Assembly: GCA_036675475.1 (NCBI GenBank)
Contig: JAKFEY010000067.1
Coordinates: 1-64,000, forward strand
Reading direction: 5' to 3'
Source: JALYRV01 sp036675475
GTDB lineage: Bacteria; Acidobacteriota; Vicinamibacteria; Vicinamibacterales; SCN-69-37
Length of the DNA stretch: 64,000 nt
The notes beneath the pieces are model-generated. The model was not told the origin of the DNA and ran no database searches. It was given only the letters and a program-made list of their open reading frames with translations. Positions 36,411 to 44,226 of this stretch are shown here, piece after piece. Each line of letters opens with the position of its first letter. Positions within the stretch are counted from its first letter, which is position 1. The translations under genes and the position numbers were made by a program.

Positions 36411-37663
36411 TGGATCGCGAGGTTCGTGTCTACGTTGACTTGGAGAGTGTCCCGCATCTGGTGGGGCGCCTTTGGAGTCGTGCGCGCAAGGGCCGCGAGA
36501 CGGCCACGTTCGAATATGACGCCGGGTGGCTCGAGAACCCCGCCCGATTCTCGCTCGAGCCCGCGTTGCATCTGGGCCCTGGCCCGTTTCACACGACGGC
36601 TGATCTTCCCATGTTCGGTGCGATTGGCGATTCCGCGCCCGACCGCTGGGGACGTGCGCTGATGCGCCGTGTCGAGCGCAGGCGGGCGGAGCGCGAGAAA
36701 CAGACGCCTCGCACGCTGGGTGAAATCGACTACCTGCTTCAGGTCGATGATGAGACGCGCCAGGGCGCACTGCGTTTCGCTGAAGTTGCGGGCGGGCCGT
36801 TCCTCCGAGCGAGCGGCGCCACCCGGACTCCGCCGCTGATTGCCTTGCCGCGCCTGTTGTCCGCATCCGAGCGCCTCGTTGATGACAAGGGTACGGATGA
36901 AGACCTGCGCCTGCTCCTTGCGCCGGGCTCATCGCTGGGTGGCGCAAGACCGAAAGCCTCGGTCCGCGATCGCGACGGCCATCTTGCCATTGCCAAGTTT
37001 CCGCGCCGTGATGACGAGTACGACACGGTCGTATGGGAGGCGGTCACGTTGTCGTTGGCTGCGAAAGCGGGAATACCAGTGGCCAAAGGCCGGCTCGAGA
37101 TGGTGGCGGGCAAGCACGTCCTCCTGCTGCGGCGGTTCGACAGACAGGGCGCCAACCGTATCCCCTTCCTGTCATCGATGAGCATGCTCGGCGCCGCGGA
37201 CAACCAGACGCGCAGCTATCTCGAGATCGTCGATGCGCTCCGGCAGCACGGGGCCGCCGCCAGGGAAGACATTCGCGGCCTGTGGCGGCGCCTCGTGTTC
37301 AACATCCTCGTGTCGAACACCGACGACCATCTCAGGAATCACGGCTTCCTGTACGCCGGCGCCAGGGGCTGGAAACTGTCGCCTGCGTACGACCTCAACC
37401 CGGTGCCGGTCGACATCAAGCCGCGCATCCTCAACACGGCGATTACCGAAGATGACGCGACCGCGTCACTTGACCTGGCGTTGGAGGTTGCAGGTTACTT
37501 CGAACTGCGGGACCCGGAGGCGCGCGAGATCATGCAGGCCGTCGGCCGCGTGGTGTCGACCTGGCGCGACGAGGCGTCGCGTCATGGACTTCAGAAACCG
37601 CAGATCGAGCGGATGGCGTCAGCCTTCGAGCACGAAGACCTGCTGCGCGCGACCCGATCGTGA
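36410..37663 (+). CDS. hipA: HipA-like serine/threonine kinase toxin
   Basis: 417 residues, full length for HipA. The Gly-rich loop SSLGGARPKASV contains the serine that is autophosphorylated in HipA. KFPRRDDEYDTVVWEAVTLSLA supplies the ATP lysine and the helix-C glutamate. NILVSNTDDHLRNHGFL is the catalytic loop and LSPAYDLNP the metal-binding Asp. HipA kinases phosphorylate aminoacyl-tRNA synthetases or other translation factors and slow growth. Third-position GC looks lower than in neighbouring genes, which together with the adjacent tRNA hints at transfer. Confidence 0.92.
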   Translation: MDREVRVYVDLESVPHLVGRLWSRARKGRETATFEYDAGWLENPARFSLEPALHLGPGPFHTTADLPMFGAIGDSAPDRWGRALMRRVERRRAEREKQTPRTLGEIDYLLQVDDETRQGALRFAEVAGGPFLRASGATRTPPLIALPRLLSASERLVDDKGTDEDLRLLLAPGSSLGGARPKASVRDRDGHLAIAKFPRRDDEYDTVVWEAVTLSLAAKAGIPVAKGRLEMVAGKHVLLLRRFDRQGANRIPFLSSMSMLGAADNQTRSYLEIVDALRQHGAAAREDIRGLWRRLVFNILVSNTDDHLRNHGFLYAGARGWKLSPAYDLNPVPVDIKPRILNTAITEDDATASLDLALEVAGYFELRDPEAREIMQAVGRVVSTWRDEASRHGLQKPQIERMASAFEHEDLLRATRS

Positions 37664-37672
37664 CGACGGCGG

Positions 37673-37760
37673 TGGTGCCGGGGGTGGGGATCGAACCCAC
37701 ACGGCCTTTTGGGCCAGGGGATTTTAAGTCCCCAGCGTCTGCCAGTTCCGCCACCCCGGC
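37673..37760 (-). tRNA. tRNA-Leu (UAA)
   Basis: The minus-strand transcript starts GCCGGGG, paired with CCCCGGC at the 3' end. The anticodon stem GGGGA/TCCCC encloses the loop CTTAAAA, giving anticodon TAA. A long variable arm (GGCC/GGCC) marks a class II tRNA, and the T-arm has GTTCGATCC. The discriminator is A, and CCA is encoded at 37675-37673. Confidence 0.97.
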
Positions 37761-37774
37761 GGGGCAAGCCAAGG

Positions 37775-37798
37775 TAAATTGTAGGTTGTAAAGGGTAA
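37775..37798. repeat. GTAAAT-rich dispersed repeat, copy 2
   Basis: Degenerate GTAAATTG / GTAGGTTG / GTAAAGG / GTAAATG units between the tRNA and the sigma-factor ATG; the last unit includes that start codon. It is related to the copies at 14150 and 51550-51644. Confidence 0.5.
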
Positions 37799-38326
37799 AT
37801 GGATTTGCAGATTCTTCTCGACAACCACCGGAGGTTTCTGGCGTTTCTCGAGAAGCGCGTCGGCGATCGCGCGGTCGCGGAAGACATCCTGCAGGATGCG
37901 TTCGTGCGCAATCTTGCGAAGGCGGGCGAGCTGCCGCCAGACGAGATCATCCCCTGGTTCTATGCGACGCTGCGCAACGCGGTCGTCGATCGCTATCGCC
38001 GCGAGCAGGTGAAGAACAAGCGCCTCGAGGCGTTTGCGCACGAACTGGAACGGACGCGCGACGAGGGCAGCGACACGGATCGCGAGATCTGCGCGTGCGT
38101 GTCGCGCCTGACGTCCACGCTCAAGCCCGAATACGCCGACGTGCTGGCGCGTGTCGATGTCGGCGGCGCCTCTTTAAAGGAGTACGCTCAGGAGAAGGGG
38201 CTGACCGCCAGCAACGCGGGCGTGCGCGCGCACCGGGCACGCCAGGCGCTGCGACGCCAGCTGATGCAGTCCTGCGGGCTGTGCGCCGAGCACGGCTGCG
38301 TCGACTGCACCTGCACCGCGCGCTGA
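37799..38326 (+). CDS. ECF sigma factor with Cys-rich tail, CorE-like
   Basis: 175 residues. Region 2 (FLEKRVGDRAVAEDILQDAFVR, IIPWFYATLRNAVVDRYRRE) and region 4 (SLKEYAQEKGLTASNAGVRAHRARQALRR) are complete. The last 16 residues carry five Cys and a His (SCGLCAEHGCVDCTC). This resembles Myxococcus CorE, where a C-terminal Cys domain senses copper or cadmium directly without an anti-sigma factor. The next gene is a copper-type P-ATPase, which supports metal control. Confidence 0.88.
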   Translation: MDLQILLDNHRRFLAFLEKRVGDRAVAEDILQDAFVRNLAKAGELPPDEIIPWFYATLRNAVVDRYRREQVKNKRLEAFAHELERTRDEGSDTDREICACVSRLTSTLKPEYADVLARVDVGGASLKEYAQEKGLTASNAGVRAHRARQALRRQLMQSCGLCAEHGCVDCTCTAR

Positions 38327-38377
38327 GGCCGCACTGTAAGATTCCGCCCGGGCCTGCGTTATCCAGGCAGAGGCTAC

Positions 38378-40753
38378 ATGGAACCAGCAAAGGTCAAAGA
38401 CGTCGTCTGCGGGATGACCATCGACCCGGCAAAGGCTGCGGGGTCAAGCGAATACAAGGGCCGGCAGTATTACTTCTGCAGCAAGGGCTGCAAGACGAAG
38501 TTCGACGCGGATCCGGAGAAGTACCTGGCGCCGCCTGCCGCGGCGGCGCCGGCGCACTCGCACGCCGGACACGGCAGCCAGCAGGCGGCCCGCACCGAGG
38601 CCGCTCCGGCGCCGGCCGGCAACGTCGAATACACCTGCCCGATGCACCCCGAGATCGTGCAGATCGGCCCCGGCTCGTGCCCGATCTGCGGCATGGCGCT
38701 CGAGCCGCGCACGGTGTCGCTCGAGGACGCGCCGAATCCCGAACTGGTCGACATGACGCGGCGATTCTGGATCGCCGCCGCGCTCACGCTCCCGGTGTTC
38801 GTGCTCGCGATGAGCGACATGCTGCTCGGGCCAGGCCTGGGCGGCCGTCTCGATCTGCGCACCGTCAACCTCATCGCGCTCGTGCTCACCACGCCCGTCG
38901 TGTGGTGGGCCGGCTGGCCGTTCTTCGAGCGGATGTGGGCGTCGATCGTCAACCGCTCGCCCAACATGTTCACGCTGATCGGCATGGGCGTGGGCGCCGC
39001 GTACTTCTACAGCGCCGCCGCCGCGCTCACGCCGGAGATTTTCCCCGACGGCTTCCGCATGCACGGCGCGGTCGAGACGTACTTCGACACGGCCGCCGTC
39101 ATCACGGTCCTCGTGCTGCTTGGACAGGTGCTCGAGCTGCGCGCGCGCAACCAGACCTCATCGGCCATCCGCAACCTGCTTGGTCTCGCGCCAAAGACCG
39201 CGCGCATCATCATCCCGGCCGGGCCAGCCGGGCGCGACGGCGCCGAGCACGACATCCCCCTCAGTGACGTGCACGTCGGCGATCTGCTGCGCGTACGGCC
39301 CGGCGAGAAAGTGCCCGTCGACGGCGTCGTCACCGAAGGCTCGAGCGCGGTGGACGAGTCGATGGTCACGGGCGAGCCGATGCCGGTCACCAAGCGCGCG
39401 GGGGACCGCGTCACGGGCGGCACCATCAACGGCACCGGCAGTCTCGTGTTCCGCGCCGAGCGCGTCGGCGCGCAGACGCTGCTCGCGCAGATCGTGCAGA
39501 TGGTGGCCGAGGCGCAGCGCAGCCGCGCGCCCATTCAGCGCCTGGCCGACCTGGTCGCCGCCTGGTTCGTGCCGGCCGTCATCGTGGTCGCGATTCTGAG
39601 TTTCATCGGCTGGACGATCTGGGGACCCGATCCTCGTCTCGCGCTCGCCACCGTCAGCGCCGTCGCGGTGCTGATCATTGCGTGCCCGTGCGCGCTCGGC
39701 CTCGCCACACCCATGGCCATCATGGTCGGCACCGGCCGCGGCGCCACCGCCGGCGTGCTGATTCGCAACGCCGAAGCGCTCGAGCGCATGGAGAAAGTCG
39801 ACACGCTCGTGGTCGACAAGACCGGCACGATCACCGAAGGGAAGCCGAGCCTGGTGACCGTGAGGCCCGTGCGCGGCGTCGATGAAGACACGCTGCTCAA
39901 CCTCGCCGCCGCCGCAGAGCGGTCCAGCGAGCACCCGCTCGCGGCCGCCATCGTGAAAGGCGCGGAAGAGCGCGGCGTGGCGCGCGCGACCGCCGATCAC
40001 TTCGACTCGGTTACGGGGAAAGGCATTACCGCAACCGTCGCGGGGCGCGCCGTGATTGTGGGCACCGAGTCGCTGCTGCGCGAGAATGGCGTCGATGTGG
40101 CGCTGCTCGCCAGCCAGGCCGATGCGTTGCGCGAGGTCGGGCAAACGATCGTGTTCGTCGCGATCGACGGGCAGCCCGCGGGTCTGCTCGGCGTCGCGGA
40201 TCGCATCAAGCCGTCAACCGCCGAAGCGCTGCGCACGCTGCAAGCACAGGGCCTGAGCATCGTCATGCTCACCGGCGACAGCAAAGTCACCGCGGAAGCG
40301 GTCGCCAAGACACTCGGGCTCGAGGATGTGCGCGCCGAAGTGCTGCCCGCGCAGAAGCGCGACGTGGTGCGCGAGCTGCAGCGGCAGGGCCGAGTCGTGG
40401 CGATGGCGGGCGACGGCATCAACGATGCGCCGGCGCTTGCCGAGGCCACCGTCGGCATCGCCATGGGCACCGGCACCGACGTCGCGATGCAGAGCGCGGG
40501 CATCACACTCGTGCAGGGCGATCTGCGCGGCATCGCGCGCGCGCGGCGTCTCAGCCGGGCGACGATGAAGAACATCCGGCAGAACTTGTTTCTGGCCTTC
40601 GTCTACAACATGGTGGGCGTGCCGGTGGCCGCTGGCGTGTTGTATCCGTTCACGGGCACGCTCATCAGCCCAATCTGGGCGAGCGCGGCCATGACGTTCA
40701 GCTCGGTGTCGGTGATTCTCAACGCGCTGCGGCTGCGCCGGCTGCAGCTGTAA
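38378..40753 (+). CDS. Copper-type P1B ATPase with YHS domain
   Basis: 791 residues. An N-terminal YHS domain (about 8-47, DVVCGMTIDP to FCSKGC) and a heavy-metal-binding segment (YTCPMHPEIVQIGPGSCPIC) precede the ATPase core. The transmembrane metal site is CPC in IIACPCALGLATP; the phosphorylated Asp is in DKTGTITEG; the hinge is GDGINDAP. CPC specifies a Cu(I)/Ag(I) exporter. It is probably the regulatory target of the preceding sigma factor. Confidence 0.95.
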   Translation: MEPAKVKDVVCGMTIDPAKAAGSSEYKGRQYYFCSKGCKTKFDADPEKYLAPPAAAAPAHSHAGHGSQQAARTEAAPAPAGNVEYTCPMHPEIVQIGPGSCPICGMALEPRTVSLEDAPNPELVDMTRRFWIAAALTLPVFVLAMSDMLLGPGLGGRLDLRTVNLIALVLTTPVVWWAGWPFFERMWASIVNRSPNMFTLIGMGVGAAYFYSAAAALTPEIFPDGFRMHGAVETYFDTAAVITVLVLLGQVLELRARNQTSSAIRNLLGLAPKTARIIIPAGPAGRDGAEHDIPLSDVHVGDLLRVRPGEKVPVDGVVTEGSSAVDESMVTGEPMPVTKRAGDRVTGGTINGTGSLVFRAERVGAQTLLAQIVQMVAEAQRSRAPIQRLADLVAAWFVPAVIVVAILSFIGWTIWGPDPRLALATVSAVAVLIIACPCALGLATPMAIMVGTGRGATAGVLIRNAEALERMEKVDTLVVDKTGTITEGKPSLVTVRPVRGVDEDTLLNLAAAAERSSEHPLAAAIVKGAEERGVARATADHFDSVTGKGITATVAGRAVIVGTESLLRENGVDVALLASQADALREVGQTIVFVAIDGQPAGLLGVADRIKPSTAEALRTLQAQGLSIVMLTGDSKVTAEAVAKTLGLEDVRAEVLPAQKRDVVRELQRQGRVVAMAGDGINDAPALAEATVGIAMGTGTDVAMQSAGITLVQGDLRGIARARRLSRATMKNIRQNLFLAFVYNMVGVPVAAGVLYPFTGTLISPIWASAAMTFSSVSVILNALRLRRLQL

Positions 40754-40777
40754 GAGCGGCGTGATGGCCGGCGTGTG

Positions 40778-41212
40778 TCAGATCGCGCCGGCCGCCCACG
40801 CCACCGCGACGTATCGCGCGAACTTCCCGAGCACGGTCCACACGGTGAACGCCCCGAACGGCGTGCCCGCGGCACCGGCAGCGGCAACGAGCGCATCGCC
40901 CAGCACGGGCACCCACGACAGCAGCAGAACAGGCGCGCCGCGTGCCGCCATCAGGCGCGTCGCGCGATCGGCCTCGCGGGCCCTCAAGGGCCGCGCCACC
41001 GCTGCGGGCCGGTGGCGCAGCATCGCCACGGCCTTCTTCGCCAGCCAGTAGGTCGTGCACGCCCCGAGATAGTTGCCGGCGGTGGCCACCAGGACGAGCG
41101 GCCAGAAGGGATACTCGCGCCGTACGAGCACGATCAGCGCGGGCTCGGATCCGAGCGGCACGATCGTCGCGGCAAGCACACTCCACGCAAAGAGCGTGAG
41201 GTATGCCGTCAT
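40778..41212 (-). CDS. YqaA-family membrane protein
   Basis: 144 residues with about four membrane helices. ATIVPLGSEPALIVLV and NYLGACTTYWLAKKA match the small DedA-related YqaA group, whose larger relatives act in lipid or undecaprenyl-phosphate flipping. The start overlaps the end of lgt by four bases, so the two are translationally coupled. Confidence 0.85.
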   Translation of the reverse strand: MTAYLTLFAWSVLAATIVPLGSEPALIVLVRREYPFWPLVLVATAGNYLGACTTYWLAKKAVAMLRHRPAAVARPLRAREADRATRLMAARGAPVLLLSWVPVLGDALVAAAGAAGTPFGAFTVWTVLGKFARYVAVAWAAGAI

Positions 41213-41946
41213 CGCCCGCGAGGCACGCGGGCGCGAATCACGAGGGCCGCGCCCACCGCAGCGAGCGTCAGCGCAAACAGCTGCGCGAGGGTCAGGCCGA
41301 ACAGCATCGGCTCGTTCACGCGGATGAACTCGACCAGAAACCGGAAGGCGCCCGCGAGCAGGAAATACTGCCCGAGGATCGAGAGGTCACGCACACCCGT
41401 GCGCCGCAGGCGGATCAACCAGAACGTGAGACCGGCGAGAAACAACGCTTCGTAGATTTGCGTGGGATGCACCGGCACGTACGTGGGCGGCAGCCCGTTC
41501 GGGAACGCGACGGCCCACGGCAGGTCGCTTGGCGTGCCGTAGTCGTCGCCCACGAGGAAACAGCCGATGCGGCCCAGCATGTGGCCGGCCGCCAGGGCGG
41601 GCGTCACGGCGGCCAGTGACCGCACGAGCGGCGCGCGCATGTAGCGCAGCGCGGCAATGCCGGCGCCCACGCCGCCGATGAAGCCGCCATACCAGCTGAG
41701 GCCCGCGCGGCTGAAGAGCAGGCTCGTGAACGGCGCGTCACCCGAAAACTCGATGGCCCAGATCAGTTTCGCGCCGACGAGGCCGCCGGCCGCGCCGATG
41801 AGCGCGGCGTTCTCGTACTCCACGCGCAGGCCGCGGGCCCGCAGTTCGCGCCTGAACAGCCACAGCCCCACCAGGAAGCCGGCCGCGACCATCAATCCGA
41901 AGCTGGTGATCTCGAAGTCGCCGATGCGGGCGATGACCGGATACAT
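41209..41946 (-). CDS. lgt: Prolipoprotein diacylglyceryl transferase
   Basis: 245 residues, seven membrane helices. The Lgt signature is GRIGCFLVGDDYG, and HPTQIYEALF carries conserved periplasmic residues. It attaches diacylglycerol to the lipobox cysteine of prolipoproteins. It is co-oriented with yqaA downstream and follows the barrel and small exported protein genes on the same strand. Confidence 0.95.
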   Translation of the reverse strand: MYPVIARIGDFEITSFGLMVAAGFLVGLWLFRRELRARGLRVEYENAALIGAAGGLVGAKLIWAIEFSGDAPFTSLLFSRAGLSWYGGFIGGVGAGIAALRYMRAPLVRSLAAVTPALAAGHMLGRIGCFLVGDDYGTPSDLPWAVAFPNGLPPTYVPVHPTQIYEALFLAGLTFWLIRLRRTGVRDLSILGQYFLLAGAFRFLVEFIRVNEPMLFGLTLAQLFALTLAAVGAALVIRARVPRGR

Positions 41947-41955
41947 GCCCGGCCG

Positions 41956-42279
41956 CTACGGCCGCTTGCCGGACGTGGTGACGCCGACTTCGATCAGCTT
42001 CGCCGTGAAGTCCTCATCGGACACCACGGTGATCACGACGCGCGCGCCATTCGCGATCTCGGACGCTGCGATGACCTTCTTGTTCTTCGTCACCTTCGTG
42101 GTCTTCACGAGCTTGATGGTGTGTTCCTTGCCGGTGCGGTCTTTCACCATCACATGGTCGGCCGCCACCATCGTCACCGTGCCCAGCACCTTGTGGTCGG
42201 GGTGCGCCAGCACCGCGGTGCCTGAGAGGACGAAGCCGAGCAGGACCGCCAGGCTGAGCTGCTTCCAGAAACGTGTCAC
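41956..42279 (-). CDS. Small exported protein, DUF5666-like
   Basis: 107 residues with GTG start preceded by AAAGGAG. A signal peptide (LAVLLGFVLSGTAVLAHP) leads to a small beta-rich domain (KVLGTVTMVAADHVMVKDRTGKEHTI) resembling OB-like periplasmic proteins found in metal-related loci. It begins 12 bases after the barrel gene and is probably co-expressed with it. Confidence 0.75.
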   Translation of the reverse strand: MTRFWKQLSLAVLLGFVLSGTAVLAHPDHKVLGTVTMVAADHVMVKDRTGKEHTIKLVKTTKVTKNKKVIAASEIANGARVVITVVSDEDFTAKLIEVGVTTSGKRP

Positions 42280-42291
42280 GCGAACTCCTTT

Positions 42292-43284
42292 CTAGAATGA
42301 TCGCACGACGCCCGCCTGGAACACGAGAGGCGAGTCGAGCTGGCGGTTGGCGAGGTCGCGGTAGAGCGGAAGGCGGACTTCAACCTGAGCGGTGAATTTG
42401 CCGAGCCCGATGGCGAGCGAGGGCGCGACATGCAGCCAGTCGCCGCCCCCGACCAGTACGGGCGTGCCGTCGAAGACGTCCTGATTGCGGTGCAGCCATC
42501 CAAGGCGCAGGATGCCGACGATGTTGTGGCCGAGGCCTTCCTGACGAAGCTCGCGCGAGCCGCCAATGCCGGCTTCCCATGACGCGCCGGTGCGCAGCCC
42601 GAAACTGTTTTCGGCGAGGGGCACCCGCGCCGCCGCACTTGCGAAGAGCCGCGTCCCGGGCGGAATCAGGCCCGTGAACACGCGATTGGCGCTGACGCCG
42701 AACAGCGGATCCCATGTGCCTGATCCGCGCTGGAGGCGCGACACGGGCACGAGGCTGTCGCCGCTGGTGTCGTCGCGGAAGCGCGGCCGCTCGGTCTTGC
42801 CGGTGGGCACGGACACGCCGCCGTTGAGCGTGACGTTGAAGCCGCGCCGCACCGGCAGCCGCCGCCATCCAATCACCGAGATGTCGCCGAGGCCCGCAAA
42901 GTTCTCGGAGAAGGCGATCGTCTCGCCGCCGGCACGCGTGACCGTGGCGGAGCGGGTCACGTCAGGAATCGCGGCGCTCACCTGCACGCCGGCCTTGGTC
43001 GTCAGCCTGACGTCGGCCGTCAGCAGCCACACGCGAATCGTGGTGCGCTCGCGCAGCGGGTTCGGGGTTTCGCGCGACCCGTCATAGGGCGTGTCGCGAT
43101 CTTCGGCAATCAGCCATCCGCCGACGAGCAGCCGATTGGTGGACAAGCCTTCCGTGAGCACACCTCGCCAGCCTGGGAGGTAGGGGTTGCTTCAACCCGC
43201 TCACGTCTGGCCGGCGGCCTGCCGCGCCGGCAGCAGCGCGAGCAGCGCGGCGAGGACGAGCGTCAATCGCGTCACGGTCGCCAC
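42292..43284 (-). CDS. Outer-membrane barrel with two in-frame UGA codons, candidate selenoprotein
   Basis: From GTG 43284, preceded by AAAGGTGG, the frame encodes a textbook signal peptide (MATVTRLTLVLAALLALL, ARQAAGQ), then TGA at 43203-43201, Ala-Gly, TGA at 43194-43192, and without any frame change a long barrel-like protein (SNPYLPGWRGVLTEG to VFQAGVVRSF). If both UGAs are read as selenocysteine, the mature N-terminus is T-U-A-G-U-S and the full length is 330 residues. A stem-loop with a GGC loop lies 18 bases past the second UGA. The alternatives are a damaged gene, or initiation at GTG 43161, which has no good ribosome site and would lack a signal peptide. Confidence 0.55.
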
Positions 43285-43294
43285 GATACACCAC

Positions 43295-43328
43295 CTTTCA
43301 GGTTGAAAGTCAGCCTTTCACTTTGAAA
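43295..43328. promoter_or_regulatory. Two tandem TTTCA-N3-TGAAA operators
   Basis: Dyads at 43296-43308 and 43316-43328 are spaced 20 bases centre to centre, about two helical turns. The first overlaps the ribosome-binding sequence of the barrel gene on the minus strand. They suggest a dimeric winged-helix repressor binding cooperatively. Confidence 0.55.
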
Positions 43329-43354
43329 CGTTCGCGACGCGCGCGGATGCGCCA

Positions 43355-43385
43355 ATTGCACGATTTGCTGAGCAATTTGTGCGAT
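43355..43385. promoter_or_regulatory. 31-base imperfect palindrome upstream of the stress-protein gene
   Basis: Fifteen-base arms around a central G pair at 12 of 15 positions; the core is TTGCT-G-AGCAA and the outer parts are ATTGCAC and GTGCGAT. It lies 35 bases upstream of the universal stress protein ATG and is a candidate binding site for a regulator of that operon. Confidence 0.5.
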
Positions 43386-43420
43386 AGCAGCCCGGCCTGC
43401 CGCTTGCCTTAACGGAGGGC

Positions 43421-43948
43421 ATGAACACCAGTGTTGTTGACGAGCGTCCGGCGCGGACGCCGGTGCGGTTTGCGTCCGTGCTGTGTGTCGCGGAATTCGA
43501 TCGCGCGCATCCGGACACGCTTACGGCGGCGTCGCGCGCCGCCTTGCGCCATGCCGCCGCGGTTGCGCTCCCCTGCGACGGCCGGGTCACCGTGCTGCAC
43601 GTGCTGCCGATGCTGCCGCAGCCGGTGGTGATCGCGGGCGGGGCGGTGACCGACCTGACCGCGGAAGAACCGCGCGTGCGCGCGCTGGTCACCGAGCGGC
43701 TGCGCAAGGCCGTGGCGGCCGAACGCGCGCCGGGGACGATTGACGTGCGGGTGGTGCGCGGCCGGCCGGTCGACGAGATCGAGCACGCGGCCGCGGCCCT
43801 CGACGCGGATCTCATCATCGCCGGCTATCAGGACCGGCCCGGCGGCTACACCGAGGGCTTTTCGTTTCGCGCGCTGCTGCATCGCGCGACGCGGCCGGTG
43901 GTGGTCACGCGCGCCACCGACGGCGCGGGCGCGGGATGGGAGCCATGA
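43421..43948 (+). CDS. Universal stress protein (UspA family)
   Basis: 175 residues with the Rossmann-like Usp fold. FASVLCVAEFDRAHPDT and the nucleotide-loop-like end (ADLIIAGYQDRPGGYTEGFSFRALLHRATRPVVVTR) are visible; the spacing deviates from the classical G-x2-G-x9-G(S/T) ATP motif. It heads an operon with the HPF-like and glutamate dehydrogenase genes. GGAGGG precedes the ATG. The stop overlaps the next start as ATGA. Confidence 0.85.
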   Translation: MNTSVVDERPARTPVRFASVLCVAEFDRAHPDTLTAASRAALRHAAAVALPCDGRVTVLHVLPMLPQPVVIAGGAVTDLTAEEPRVRALVTERLRKAVAAERAPGTIDVRVVRGRPVDEIEHAAAALDADLIIAGYQDRPGGYTEGFSFRALLHRATRPVVVTRATDGAGAGWEP

Positions 43949-44226
43949 AGATCGGCGTGAGCGCGGCCGGCGACGGCATCGGCCCGCAGACGCGCGCGTA
44001 TGCCGAGTACCGGCTGTTCTCGCGGCTCGCGCCGTCGCGCGCCCGCGTGACCGACGCGGCCATCGCGCTCATCGGCAGCAACGGCCGGCCGCGGCTGGCC
44101 GTCTGCTCGATTTCCGTGAGCCTGCAGCAAGGCGGGCACGTGCGCGTCAGCGCGCGCGCGCCGCACATCTATGACGCTATCGATCAGGCGGTCGAAGGGG
44201 CCGCCAAAGGAGTACACGCAACATGA
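43945..44226 (+). CDS. HPF/RaiA-like ribosome-associated protein
   Basis: 93 residues from MKIGVSAAGDGIGPQT. The pattern of an early amphipathic helix (RAYAEYRLFSRL), central strands (VTDAAIALIGS; RLAVCSISVSLQQG) and a final helix (YDAIDQAVEGAAKG) fits the hibernation-factor fold, which stalls or protects ribosomes in stress. Identity is low, so the call is structural. It overlaps both neighbours by four bases. Confidence 0.7.
   Translation: MKIGVSAAGDGIGPQTRAYAEYRLFSRLAPSRARVTDAAIALIGSNGRPRLAVCSISVSLQQGGHVRVSARAPHIYDAIDQAVEGAAKGVHAT

Noticed and set aside
43161..43203. Barrel gene beginning at GTG 43161
   Set aside because: No ribosome site and no signal peptide, although the product needs export; kept only as an alternative to the selenocysteine reading.
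43082..43294. Open frame over the barrel signal-peptide region in another frame
   Set aside because: It is Arg-rich, lacks any hydrophobic leader, and disagrees with the frame that has a good signal peptide and barrel.
43394..43407. GGC-N8-TTGC resembling a sigma-54 -24/-12 promoter before the stress-protein gene
   Set aside because: Transcription would begin inside or after the ribosome-binding sequence, only about two bases before the ATG, and the outer consensus bases do not match.
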